Positions 26,677 through 34,014 of a DNA stretch of 64,000 nucleotides are shown piece after piece. The translations under genes and the position numbers were made by a program. Source of the DNA: Christensenellaceae bacterium (lineage in GTDB: Bacteria; Bacillota; Clostridia; Christensenellales; Aristaeellaceae); NCBI GenBank assembly GCA_022510815.1, contig JAFLST010000010.1:1-64000 (forward strand), read 5' to 3'. How positions within the stretch are numbered: the stretch's first letter is position 1; each line of letters begins with the position of its first letter. The notes beneath the pieces were generated by a model. It saw only the letters and a list, made by a program, of their open reading frames with translations. It was not told where the DNA came from and made no database searches.

Positions 26677-26719
26677 AAAGAAACCTCTTTTGTCTACCAA
26701 GACAAGAGAGGTTTCTTTT
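26677..26719 (+). terminator. Terminator after tRNA-Arg
   Basis: GAAACCTCTTTTGTC pairs with GACAAGAGAGGTTTC (one G-T pair) around a 6-base loop, followed by TTTTA. Confidence 0.85.
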
Positions 26720-26720
26720 A

Positions 26721-26802
26721 TGCATTCCGAGGCACAATAGCTCGAAATTGACGAAAATCCTGTCGAAAAAGCGATCGGAATGCCTATAGGCGACAGGATT
26801 TT
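26721..26802. repeat. Two interleaved inverted repeats (pseudoknot-capable)
   Basis: GCATTCCGA (26722-26730) is complementary to TCGGAATGC (26775-26783), while AAAATCCTGTCG (26754-26765) is complementary to CGACAGGATTTT (26791-26802). The arms alternate A-B-A'-B', the order of an H-type pseudoknot or of a recombination core. No reading frame of note crosses it. Confidence 0.55.
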
Positions 26803-26848
26803 AACCACAGAAAGATTACGGGTATCACGGAAATGTGACACAAATCCC

Positions 26849-26877
26849 TTGTGTTTTATTGCAGTTTGTGCTATGAT
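26849..26877 (+). promoter_or_regulatory. Promoter of the leader-peptide/acyltransferase unit
   Basis: TTGTGT (26849-26854), 17 bases, TATGAT (26872-26877), 41 bases before the leader ORF. Confidence 0.6.
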
Positions 26878-26918
26878 AACTACGATAAATAGTAAACAGG
26901 GAAAGTGAGGTGGACAAA

Positions 26919-26969
26919 ATGACTTATATTATACTGATAAAATCAAGTGTCATTTTGTCCGCCGATTAA
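26919..26969 (+). CDS. Leader peptide (16 aa) of the attenuator
   Basis: ATG at 26919 with GTGAGG 9 bases upstream opens the frame MTYIILIKSSVILSAD, ending in TAA at 26967. The frame lies exactly across stem 1 of the attenuator and encodes the antiterminator strand in codons 6-9. Size and placement match leader peptides that control erm, msr/mef and tet genes by ribosome stalling. The stalling signal, if any, is unknown. Confidence 0.6.
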   Translation: MTYIILIKSSVILSAD

Positions 26970-26997
26970 GTACCTTTTCGTACGGATATTATCGTCA

Positions 26998-27027
26998 CCT
27001 CTGATTTTATCAGGGGCGTTTTTTATT
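26998..27027 (+). terminator. Conditional terminator in the acyltransferase leader
   Basis: 7-base stem CCTCTGA/TCAGGGG with loop TTTTA, then CGTTTTTTATT, placed 59 bases before the structural gene start; it would stop transcription unless the leader pairs with its 5' arm. Confidence 0.7.
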
Positions 27028-27085
27028 CCAAACCATACGAACAGAAAAGGAAAAGGTACGAATCAAAATGTATAGGAGTGCTAAT

Positions 27086-27928
27086 ATGACTTTAGAAACA
27101 ATGATATCAGAACTGCATTACACAAGCGATATTGAGCAGGCGGTTCTACAGAAAATCCGCAAGGATGAGAAATTGGTTGAGCAGATTGCAGAAACCGCAT
27201 ACAAAGGGGAAGACTTTGACTTTTCCTTATGCAAACGCATGCCATTGACACGTTTGGCTGTTGTAACATATCTTTTGCTCCGCAAGTATGATGATTACAA
27301 AGCGAAAGAAGTTCCCGACAACATTATTTTTGATACTTTTAGAGATGTATCCTTGCGGGCAAAACTGTACTACGAGAAAACCGGCCGGGTTGGAATCTCA
27401 AGGGGAGACGTTATATGGTTTCGTCATATAATGAACGTCGTTATCTTCAAAATAGGTGCGCTGCAGTTTCAGCCCTTTGAAATGATGTATTTAGATGAAG
27501 AAACGATTGGTGAGCCGTACATGGCATTTGCAAAGGAACAGAAAGAGGCATTACCAGCCGGTGCGCCCGTGATAAACTGTCACATCCAGCAAGACGCAGA
27601 TTTGAGCCCCGAAGCGGTTGAAGCGTCCTTCCAAAGCGCAAAACGATTCTTTTCAACTCATTTTTCAACACGATACAAAGCATTTCTCTGCTATAGTTGG
27701 CTGCTCTATCCCCCTATGGTAAAGAACCTCTCTCTAAAATCAAACATAAAACAGTTTGCTGCTAAGTTTTCCATCATTGGGGCTTGCGATGATTCGGAAC
27801 AGGCAATCGAATACCTTTTCAGGAATGGAACAAAAAGGAGGCTTCCTGCCAATGCGACCACGCTTCAAAAGTTAGCGATTGAACACAAAGAGCTTCTTGG
27901 CTTTGCTTGCGGCATTATTATAATCTAA
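27086..27928 (+). CDS. Acyltransferase-domain protein (NAT_N/GNAT_C, DUF5596-like)
   Basis: A 280-residue protein. The middle (DTFRDVSLRAKLYYEKTGR, then FKIGALQFQPFEM near residue 130) and the C-terminal half (VINCHIQQDADLSPEAVEAS, YKAFLCYSWLLYPPM, LKSNIKQFAAKF) match the two-part family of acyltransferases with a GNAT-like C-terminal domain. Its acceptor is unknown. AGGAG at 27073-27079 fixes the ATG at 27086 rather than 27068. Base composition is clearly more A+T-rich than the flanks, and it is preceded by an attenuator, so it was probably acquired. It is complete by family comparison. Confidence 0.65.
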   Translation: MTLETMISELHYTSDIEQAVLQKIRKDEKLVEQIAETAYKGEDFDFSLCKRMPLTRLAVVTYLLLRKYDDYKAKEVPDNIIFDTFRDVSLRAKLYYEKTGRVGISRGDVIWFRHIMNVVIFKIGALQFQPFEMMYLDEETIGEPYMAFAKEQKEALPAGAPVINCHIQQDADLSPEAVEASFQSAKRFFSTHFSTRYKAFLCYSWLLYPPMVKNLSLKSNIKQFAAKFSIIGACDDSEQAIEYLFRNGTKRRLPANATTLQKLAIEHKELLGFACGIIII

Positions 27929-27940
27929 ATTGTTTCAGGT

Positions 27941-27968
27941 CAAAAGGTGCGCACCTTTTGCGGTTTTT
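27941..27968 (+). terminator. Terminator after the acyltransferase gene
   Basis: AAAAGGTGCGCACCTTTT is a perfect 18-base palindrome followed by GCGGTTTTT. It also marks the right end of the A+T-rich stretch. Confidence 0.75.
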
Positions 27969-28027
27969 ACCTACTCCAACGCACCGTTGGGTCGTTCTTT
28001 CGCAGTGAATCCGGGAGGGATCGCGAT

Positions 28028-28531
28028 ATGTTAACCTTGAAGAAATACACAGAAAACGACTATGATCTTTACGCGAAGCTGGTGTTCAATGAGCAGACGA
28101 TGAAGATGAATCTGGGGCGGGTCTTCACCGATGAAGAAGCAACGATGTTTTTTCAGATGGTGCTGAGCTGCAACGCCGCAAGTCCGGACTTGGGATTCTA
28201 TCAAGTGCTTGCAGGTCAGGGCAGCGAAGGCGAGTACATCGGAATGGGCGCGCTGAACTGGAACGACGATTACAACGCCGTTGAGATCGAGTACATGCTG
28301 CTGCCGTCCTTCTGGCATCAGGGGTATGGAACGGAACTGGTGGCGCTGCTGCTCCAGAAAGCGAGCGAAGCGCATCGAGGGGCGGATGTCGTGGCAATCA
28401 CCGACCCGGCCAATGTCTACTCTAAAAGAATCCTGAAAAAAGCAGGCTTTGCGTTTGTGAAGCAATACGTCAATGACGACGGCGAGCCCGCGGAACTGTA
28501 TGCTAAAAAAACTGAAACCCCGCGGTCATGA
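28028..28531 (+). CDS. GNAT family N-acetyltransferase
   Basis: A 167-residue acetyltransferase with the GNAT core: beta4 EIEYMLLPSFWHQGYGTELV (residues 86-105, the QGYGTE phosphate loop for acetyl-CoA) and beta5 with the VYSKRILKKAGF motif. The RimJ/RimL-like ending suggests a small-molecule or protein-N-terminus acceptor. GGGAGGG precedes the ATG at 28028. Base composition is intermediate between the island and the host. Confidence 0.82.
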   Translation: MLTLKKYTENDYDLYAKLVFNEQTMKMNLGRVFTDEEATMFFQMVLSCNAASPDLGFYQVLAGQGSEGEYIGMGALNWNDDYNAVEIEYMLLPSFWHQGYGTELVALLLQKASEAHRGADVVAITDPANVYSKRILKKAGFAFVKQYVNDDGEPAELYAKKTETPRS

Positions 28532-28557
28532 AGGCCGCGAGGACTGTGTTCGTTCTG

Positions 28558-28995
28558 TTACAGCCGCTTGGTGAAGCAGATGATCCTGTTGGCTTCCTCG
28601 AAACCGGCGCCCAAATGGAACCGCAGACTGTCGGTGTTGTCCAGCTCGCAGTCGCTGGCGAATTCCCGGCAGCCCTGCGCTCTGGCCCAGTCCTCGCAGG
28701 CCCTGAGCAGCGCCGAAGCGGCGCCCTTCCGCCGGTATGCCTCCTCGATGAACACACCCTCGAGGTATCCCACGGGGGAGGACTCACAGCCCTCCACATA
28801 GTCCCGGCGGAGCTGGCACTGCGCAAAGCCTGTCGCGTGTCCGTCTGTCTCGCAGAGGAACACTGCCGCGTCCGGCCGCTCCAGCAGCAGGGCCAGCTCG
28901 GCGGACAGCTCCCGCGGCTCGTTTTCGGGCCAGAGCAGTAGCGCGAGGCGCACGACATGGGCGAGGTCGCCCGGGGCAGCCTGTCTGATCTTCAT
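28558..28995 (-). CDS. Aminoglycoside 6'-N-acetyltransferase-like GNAT protein
   Basis: A 145-residue protein. The stretch RRDYVEGCESSPVGYLEGVF (about residues 63-82), then YRRKGAASALLRACEDWA, GCREFASDCELDNTDS and a C-terminal GFEEANRIICFTKR, follow the AAC(6')-I group (for example the Iy/Ig class) almost block for block, including the DYVxGC(D/E)SSPVxxLEG signature. It would acetylate the 6' amino group of aminoglycosides. Whether it gives resistance in this host is unknown. The start follows GGAGGG, and the gene is 7 bases after the M50 protease stop. Confidence 0.75.
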   Translation of the reverse strand: MKIRQAAPGDLAHVVRLALLLWPENEPRELSAELALLLERPDAAVFLCETDGHATGFAQCQLRRDYVEGCESSPVGYLEGVFIEEAYRRKGAASALLRACEDWARAQGCREFASDCELDNTDSLRFHLGAGFEEANRIICFTKRL

Positions 28996-29002
28996 GATGG
29001 CA

Positions 29003-30148
29003 TCATCCCTCCTGAATATTGCTGCCGGGCGCATGCGCAGCGGCTTCTTTGGCGAGGGTCATCAGGGCTCGTTCGCTGATGACGTCCTGCTGATAGGGGT
29101 AGGCTGAGGCAGCCTTGTCAAAAGCCTCCTGATATTTGGCGGCCTGCGCTTCGTCACGGTCGCGGAGCAGCGCGGCGATATACTGGGTTCGGAGCACGGT
29201 GATGTGCGACTTCATGGCCTTCGTTACCTGCTGAACGGCGGGCGAGCCGAGGGCTTCGGTGAGGTCGGCAGGGCGTCCGGCGATCAGCTCGCAGCAGGCT
29301 CCGTCGAGGGTCAGCAGGGCGCGGTACAGCGGGAGAATGCCCTTGCTGCGGGCAAGCAGCGCCCGGATGGCCTTCTCCGTGCCGGGAAGATCGAGGGCGT
29401 CGAGCTGCCGGTTGGCGGCGAAAACCGCGACGCTTGCCACCAGCGTGTTGTCCATGGAGGCTTCAGGGAAGGGCTCAAACCATTTGTCCGGCATCTCCGA
29501 GAGGCGCATCCCCTCCGCCTGTGCCGCGGCAAAGCTCATCTGCACCCACAGCGCGCGGCGGGCGTCCCGGCTGCGAAGCACACTGACCAGATTGCTGCCA
29601 TCGTTGGCGACCATCATGCCGGGCAAGGGGATGCCGTTGGTGAGCCCCAGCAGCAGCCCGACGGCAGCGGCCTCCGCCAGCAGGACAGAAGCCAGCGGGT
29701 GCTCCCACAGCGCCCACGCCATAAGCCCGCAGACGACCGCGGTCGCAAGATTGACGATGACGCCGCCGAGGTTGTACAGCACGCAGGGAAAGCCCTCCTC
29801 CCGCCATGGCGGCGGGGCCATGAGGCACTGTCCGGCGGTTCCGGCGAGGGAGAATTTTGAGCGGGTGATCCTGCCGTTCGGCCCGCGGAGCCACAGCACG
29901 CTGCCGATGCGGAAGGATACAAACCGCCAGCCCGTCATCAGTCCAAAGAGGAGATGCCCCGCCTCATGCAGGATCAGCTCCGCAAAGAAAAACGCGTACA
30001 GCGCCGCAAACACAAGGATGAACTGGGCGATGAGCATGCCCTTGGACGCGGTCGGGATTCGGTCCATCAGAATGACAAGTCCTATGCCGAGACCGAAGCC
30101 GGCTGCAGCGCCAAGGAGCATCATCAGGTATTTCGAGGCCTTCTTCAT
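29003..30148 (-). CDS. M50-type membrane metalloprotease
   Basis: A 381-residue protein with about six membrane segments and the zinc motif HEAGH (His61, Glu62, His65) in the second segment, AELILHEAGHLLFGLMTGW. This is the site-2 protease arrangement. The expected downstream metal Asp may be in TNGIPLPGMMVANDG. The C-terminal 180 residues are soluble and helical, unlike SpoIVFB. Target unknown. The start at 30148 follows AGGAATC weakly; longer reading runs into the divergent kinase gene and is rejected. Confidence 0.75.
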   Translation of the reverse strand: MKKASKYLMMLLGAAAGFGLGIGLVILMDRIPTASKGMLIAQFILVFAALYAFFFAELILHEAGHLLFGLMTGWRFVSFRIGSVLWLRGPNGRITRSKFSLAGTAGQCLMAPPPWREEGFPCVLYNLGGVIVNLATAVVCGLMAWALWEHPLASVLLAEAAAVGLLLGLTNGIPLPGMMVANDGSNLVSVLRSRDARRALWVQMSFAAAQAEGMRLSEMPDKWFEPFPEASMDNTLVASVAVFAANRQLDALDLPGTEKAIRALLARSKGILPLYRALLTLDGACCELIAGRPADLTEALGSPAVQQVTKAMKSHITVLRTQYIAALLRDRDEAQAAKYQEAFDKAASAYPYQQDVISERALMTLAKEAAAHAPGSNIQEG

Positions 30149-30178
30149 GGGCGATTCCTCCGTAGCAGGATTGATTCC

Positions 30179-30208
30179 ATTATAGCGGTGAACATCATGC
30201 GGTGTCAA
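30179..30208 (-). promoter_or_regulatory. Promoter of the M50 protease/AAC(6')-like unit
   Basis: Minus-strand TTGACA (30203-30208), 18 bases, TATAAT (30179-30184), both perfect hexamers. Confidence 0.75.
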
Positions 30209-30236
30209 TGGCGGGGGGCGATTTGCGCAGCGCCTC

Positions 30237-30265
30237 TTTACAAGCGGGCTTTGGACCGTTACAAT
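30237..30265 (+). promoter_or_regulatory. Promoter of the fructokinase operon
   Basis: TTTACA (30237-30242), 17 bases, TACAAT (30260-30265), 33 bases before the start codon. Confidence 0.65.
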
Positions 30266-30298
30266 AAAGGCATTCCGATGAGCAAAGGAGCGTTTGCC

Positions 30299-31183
30299 AT
30301 GAAGTATTACGGCGCGCTGGAAGCCGGCGGCACGAAGATGGTGCTGTCGGTGCTGGACGAGACGGGAACCATCCTTGAACGGGCGACGATGCCGACGGGA
30401 ACGCCGGAGGACACGATGCCGGGCATGATTGCGTTCTTTCAGGAGCACCCGGTGACGGCGCTGGGCATCGGCTGCTTTGGCCCGCTGGATCTGAATCCGG
30501 CGTCGCCGACCTATGGCTGTATCACCGCCACGCCGAAGCTGCCCTGGCGGCATTATCCGATCGTGCCTGCCTTCCGGGAGGCATTGGGCATCCCTATCGG
30601 GCTGGACACCGATGTGAACGGCGCGGCGCTGGCGGAATCGCAGCTCGGTGCGGCGAAGGGTCTGCAAAGCTGCCTGTACGTCACCATCGGCACGGGCGTC
30701 GGCGGCGGACTTATCATCGGCGGCAGGCCGGTGCATGGGCTGACCCATCCGGAACTGGGGCATATGCTGCTGGCTCCCATGCCCGGTGATCCCGCGCCGG
30801 AGGGTTTCTGTCCTTACCACCAGCACTGTCTGGAAGGCCTTGCGGCGGGCCCGGCGATTCAGAAGCGCTGGGGCGTCCCGGCTCAGGAACTGCCGCCGGA
30901 TCATCCCGCTTGGGCGCTGGAGGCCGATTATCTCGCGCAGATGTGCCTGAACGCCATCATGGCCTTCTCGCCGGAGAAGATCATTCTGGGCGGCGGCGTG
31001 ATGGGACAGGCGTTCCTGCTGCCGATGATCCGGGAGCGGACGGTGAAGCTGCTGGGCGGCTATCTGTCCAGCCCGGTGGTGGACAATGGGCTGGAGGACT
31101 ATATCGTCGCGCCGGGGCTGGGCGTGAACAGCGGCGTGATGGGCGCTTATCTGCTGGCGAGGGAGGCGGAAGCGTGCGGGTGA
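30299..31183 (+). CDS. scrK: ROK family fructokinase
   Basis: A 294-residue sugar kinase. The N-terminal ATP loop GALEAGGTKMVLSV, the ROK block DTDVNGAALAESQLGAAKG, TIGTGVGGGLIIGG, and the zinc-binding HPELGHMLL followed by CPYHQHCLEGLAAGPAIQKRWG spacing (given in parts) are those of fructokinases such as YdhR. It would phosphorylate fructose from ATP. AAAGGAG (spacing 9) supports the ATG at 30299; ATG 30278 is an alternative. It heads a five-gene string of overlapping genes. Confidence 0.87.
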   Translation: MKYYGALEAGGTKMVLSVLDETGTILERATMPTGTPEDTMPGMIAFFQEHPVTALGIGCFGPLDLNPASPTYGCITATPKLPWRHYPIVPAFREALGIPIGLDTDVNGAALAESQLGAAKGLQSCLYVTIGTGVGGGLIIGGRPVHGLTHPELGHMLLAPMPGDPAPEGFCPYHQHCLEGLAAGPAIQKRWGVPAQELPPDHPAWALEADYLAQMCLNAIMAFSPEKIILGGGVMGQAFLLPMIRERTVKLLGGYLSSPVVDNGLEDYIVAPGLGVNSGVMGAYLLAREAEACG

Positions 31184-31590
31184 TCGTGATGGACGCGCAA
31201 GGCGGCGGCATGGGCCGTCTGCTGGTGGAGGGCCTGAAGAAGGCGCTGCCCGAGCAGCCGGTGATCGCCGTTGGCACCAATGCGCTGGCGACCTCCGCCA
31301 TGCTGCGGGCCGGGGCCGATCAGGGTGCGACGGGAGAGAACGCTGTGGTCGTGTGCGCGGCTCAGGCGGAGCTGATCCTTGCGCCCATCGGCATGGTGCT
31401 GTGCGACGCGATGCTGGGCGAGGTGACCGCCGCGATGGCCTGCGCTGTCGGGAGGAGCCCTGCGCACAAGATTCTTGTGCCGGTCAGCCGCTGTCAGGCG
31501 AGTGTGGCTGGAGCGCAGAAGATGACCATGGCAGAGGCGGTTGAGCGGGCCGTGGCAGAGGCAAAGGCAAGGATCGAGGGAAAAGCATGA
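31174..31590 (+). CDS. DUF3842 family protein
   Basis: A 138-residue protein with a GTG start at 31174 (GGGAGG upstream), overlapping scrK by 10 bases. It opens with VIVMDAQGGGMGRLLVEGLK, a Gly-rich nucleotide-binding-like turn, and continues AVGTNALATSAMLRAGADQG and GATGENAVVV, all typical of DUF3842. The family is common in clostridia and has no known activity; a P-loop-like or Rossmann-like nucleotide fold is inference. Its stop overlaps the kinase-like start. Confidence 0.8.
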   Translation: MRVIVMDAQGGGMGRLLVEGLKKALPEQPVIAVGTNALATSAMLRAGADQGATGENAVVVCAAQAELILAPIGMVLCDAMLGEVTAAMACAVGRSPAHKILVPVSRCQASVAGAQKMTMAEAVERAVAEAKARIEGKA

Positions 31591-32417
31591 GAGTGACGCT
31601 GGGAACGGTGAGCTTTGAGCTGAAGGAGCCCTTTGACTTCTCCTTTCTCGAGGAATACGGCGAGCCCTTCTCGGTCTTTGACCAGCAGGACTCGGGGAAT
31701 ATCTGCTTTGGCACGCGCAAGGGACAGAAAAAACGATTCGTCAAGCTGGCGGGCGCGGCGACGGCGCGGGGCAGCGTGACGCCCGAGGAGGCTATCCGGC
31801 GTATGCGCGCCTGCTCCGTTGTCTGGAGGGAGCTGGAGCATCCGGCGCTTTTGCGGCTCATCGAGGACGGGCCTGTTCCCGGAGGCTATGTGCAGGTCTT
31901 TGAATACGGCGAGGGTCGTTGCATGAGCCCCATGTATGGCGAGCATGAGCGCTTCATGGCTCTTCCGCTTGCGGAGAAGCTCGGCATATATCGCACGGTG
32001 CTCGATTTTCACGATCATGTGCATCGCCGGGGCTATATCGCGATCGACTTCTACGACGGCTGCATCATGTATGACTTCGAGAAGCGACAAACCCACCTGT
32101 GCGACGTGGAGTTCTACCGCCGGATGCCCGTGGTCAATGAGATGGGCCGCATGTGGGGCTCGAGCCGCTTCATGTCGCCGGAGGAGTTCACCCTCGGCGC
32201 GGTGATCGACGAGCGGTCGAACGTCTACACCATGGGCCAGACGGCCTTCCAGCTGCTGGGCGGCGGCACGGATCACGCGCGGGAAAAGTGGCAGGCGTCC
32301 GAGGCGCTGTACAGGGCGGCGATGAAGGCCGTCAGCGAGCGCAGGGAGGACAGGTACGCGTCCATCGGAGATTATCTGGCGGCGTGGGACGCCGCGCTGA
32401 AGGAGGAAGCGCCATGA
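31587..32417 (+). CDS. Hanks-type protein kinase-like protein, divergent
   Basis: A 276-residue protein with a kinase-like plan: beta3 Lys in KKRFVKLAG, helix C region VVWRELEHPALLRLIEDG, catalytic-loop-like YIAIDFYDG, a metal-site-like CDVEFY in place of DFG, an SPEE segment in place of APE, and SNVYTMGQTAFQLL like the DVYSLG helix. The catalytic-loop Asn and the DFG Gly are absent, so activity may be altered or lost. No PASTA or membrane segment is seen. It overlaps both neighbours by 4 bases. Confidence 0.65.
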   Translation: MRVTLGTVSFELKEPFDFSFLEEYGEPFSVFDQQDSGNICFGTRKGQKKRFVKLAGAATARGSVTPEEAIRRMRACSVVWRELEHPALLRLIEDGPVPGGYVQVFEYGEGRCMSPMYGEHERFMALPLAEKLGIYRTVLDFHDHVHRRGYIAIDFYDGCIMYDFEKRQTHLCDVEFYRRMPVVNEMGRMWGSSRFMSPEEFTLGAVIDERSNVYTMGQTAFQLLGGGTDHAREKWQASEALYRAAMKAVSERREDRYASIGDYLAAWDAALKEEAP

Positions 32418-32782
32418 ACTTGCCGACGCTCGTCATTCTGCTGATTCTCGCGGCGGTGGCGGTCTACACGGTCGTCAGCTACAGGAAGAAGGTCGCATCG
32501 GGATGCTGCGGCGCGGGCGGCGACAAGGTGACCCGCGTGGAAAAGGCCGGAAGGGCAGGGGACTATCCCTGCCATAAGATCGCCCTGATCGACGGCATGC
32601 ACTGCGAGAACTGCGTAGCCCGGGTGGCCAACGCCTTCAATCAGGAGGACGGCTTGATGGCGGAGGTGAACCTCCCGAAGAAGCGCGCCGATGTCTACAG
32701 CCGGGAGCCCATCGAGGATGGCCGCATCCGCCAGCTTGTTGCGAAGGCCGGGTACATGGTCACGGAGATTCAGGAAGGGTAG
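32414..32782 (+). CDS. Membrane-anchored heavy-metal-associated (HMA) protein
   Basis: A 122-residue protein. Residues 1-25 form a membrane segment with VVSYRKK and a Cys-Cys pair (31-32), as in FeoB-associated Cys-rich proteins; residues 54-122 form an HMA domain with GMHCENC (Cys64, Cys67) for binding Cu(I) or another soft metal. It may deliver or sense metal at the membrane. It is the last gene of the fructokinase string (ATGA overlap); no metal pump is nearby. Confidence 0.78.
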   Translation: MNLPTLVILLILAAVAVYTVVSYRKKVASGCCGAGGDKVTRVEKAGRAGDYPCHKIALIDGMHCENCVARVANAFNQEDGLMAEVNLPKKRADVYSREPIEDGRIRQLVAKAGYMVTEIQEG

Positions 32783-32824
32783 TATCAAAATCTGAAGGAA
32801 TTATCATCATATGCAGGTGAAAAA

Positions 32825-33331
32825 GTGAACTATAGATTACCGCAGCTAAGTGATGCAATGCTGCTTCGCGACTATGTGCAGGAGCATTACGATCATGGGG
32901 AACTCGATATCGGCGCGAGTATGGGCCTTTCAGCGTCCGATTATAGCGAGTGGGTTGAAAAAATCCAGAGCAATGCAACGATTGGCAATGCTGAATGGGG
33001 AAAGTCGCTCCTGTATCTGTGCTTCGATGAAACGCGGCTGATTGGTCTGCTCAGCATCAGGTATGAGCTGTCAAAGGAGCAATCAGAGACGTATGGGGAT
33101 ATCGGTTATGGCGTCAGGCCGTCCGAGAGAAAAAAGGGCTATGCGACAGCGATGCTGCGGCATGCTCTGTCCGTTTGCAAGGAAAAGGGAATGAATCAGG
33201 TGATCCTTGGCTGCTATCAGGATAATCTGGCGTCGGCGACGACGATCAAAAGGAGCGGCGGCGTTCTCTTTTCGGAAAGCGACAGGTATACGAAGGGAAG
33301 AATGAGCCAATATTATGTGATTTCCCTGTGA
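32825..33331 (+). CDS. GNAT family N-acetyltransferase
   Basis: A 168-residue acetyltransferase with GTG start at 32825 after CAGGTGAAA. The acetyl-CoA loop is ERKKGYATAMLRHAL (about residues 99-113), preceded by DIGYGVRPS and followed by QVILGCYQDNLASATTIKRS, typical of the COG3981-like group. Acceptor unknown. Its base composition is more A+T-rich than its neighbours, which suggests later arrival. Confidence 0.85.
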   Translation: MNYRLPQLSDAMLLRDYVQEHYDHGELDIGASMGLSASDYSEWVEKIQSNATIGNAEWGKSLLYLCFDETRLIGLLSIRYELSKEQSETYGDIGYGVRPSERKKGYATAMLRHALSVCKEKGMNQVILGCYQDNLASATTIKRSGGVLFSESDRYTKGRMSQYYVISL

Positions 33332-33357
33332 ACGGCAGGCCTTGCCCGTCGTCGCAT

Positions 33358-33405
33358 CAAAAAGGGACATGGCGTTCATCAGCGCGCCATGTCCCGATTC
33401 TTTTT
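33358..33405. terminator. Terminator between the GNAT gene and tdk
   Basis: GGGACATGGCG (33364-33374) pairs with CGCCATGTCCC (33385-33395), with CTTTTT on the right and an A-run on the left, so it works for both convergent genes. Confidence 0.8.
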
Positions 33406-33411
33406 ATTGCG

Positions 33412-33990
33412 TCAATTCCCCAGATGCAGCTCGGAGAAGCCTCCGAGGTCGCCGGCATTGAAGTGCTTGCGGCACAGGGAGACATACTGGCTGTTGCCGC
33501 CCAGCAGCACCTGCTCGCCCTTCTTGACCACCTTGCCGTCCATGACCCGGGCGTTGCAGACGGCCTTTTTGCCGCACCAGCAGATCGTCTTGACCTCCTC
33601 GATGGTGTCAGCCCATGCCATCAGCCACAGGCTGCCCTCGAAGAAATTGTTCTGAAAGTCGGTGCGCAGGCCGTAGGCGATGACGGGCACGTTCAACTCG
33701 TCGACGATGCGAACCAGCTCGTGAACCTGTGCCTTGGTCAGGAACTGCGCCTCATCCACGATCACGCAGTCGTACTGGGAAACGTCGATATCCGGCAGTT
33801 CCTCGATCAGCACGCATTCCGTCTCCATGCCGACGCGGGACTTGACCATCCGCGCGCCGTCCCGGTTCTCCAGCCCGGGCTTGACCATCAGCACCTTCTG
33901 GCCGCGCTCCTGATAATTGTACTGCACCATGATGGCGTTGGCCGTCTTGCTGGAGCCCATTGCGCCATAGCGGAAATAGAGCTTCGCCAT
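33412..33990 (-). CDS. tdk: Thymidine kinase
   Basis: A 192-residue TK1-type kinase for thymidine salvage. The P-loop GAMGSSKT (9-16), the Walker B-like IVDEAQF, the lasso-type Cys ligands (CWCGKKAVCNAR and the later LCRKHF) and GLRTDF are in place, and length fits. Ribosome site GGAGGTCTT precedes the ATG. It lies 24 bases after the DtxR-type regulator gene and is probably co-transcribed with it. Confidence 0.94.
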   Translation of the reverse strand: MAKLYFRYGAMGSSKTANAIMVQYNYQERGQKVLMVKPGLENRDGARMVKSRVGMETECVLIEELPDIDVSQYDCVIVDEAQFLTKAQVHELVRIVDELNVPVIAYGLRTDFQNNFFEGSLWLMAWADTIEEVKTICWCGKKAVCNARVMDGKVVKKGEQVLLGGNSQYVSLCRKHFNAGDLGGFSELHLGN

Positions 33991-34014
33991 TGGGAAGACC
34001 TCCGTTTCTTTGGT

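Larger units (their letters stand above)
26909..27059 (+). promoter_or_regulatory. Transcription attenuator with alternative hairpins
   Basis: Three mutually exclusive or successive pairings are visible. Stem 1: 26909-26923 with 26949-26963, 15 bases, covering the start and middle of the leader ORF. Stem 2 (antiterminator): CTGATAAAATCA (26934-26945) with TGATTTTATCAG (27002-27013), 12 perfect pairs. Stem 3 (terminator): CCTCTGA (26998-27004) with TCAGGGG (27010-27016) and then CGTTTTTTATT. A further long-range pair joins GTACCTTTTC (26970-26979) to GAAAAGGTAC near 27050-27059. Loop of stem 1 holds the antiterminator strand, so ribosome position on the leader can decide termination. Confidence 0.65.

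Noticed and set aside
26575..26841. 88-codon minus-strand frame across tRNA-Arg
   Set aside because: Contains the familiar GRIRTCDLQSRSLTLYPTEL type translation of a tRNA gene, an annotation artefact.
29003..30904. Reading the M50 protease as a 633-residue chain
   Set aside because: The extension is antisense to the fructokinase gene and crosses two consensus promoters.
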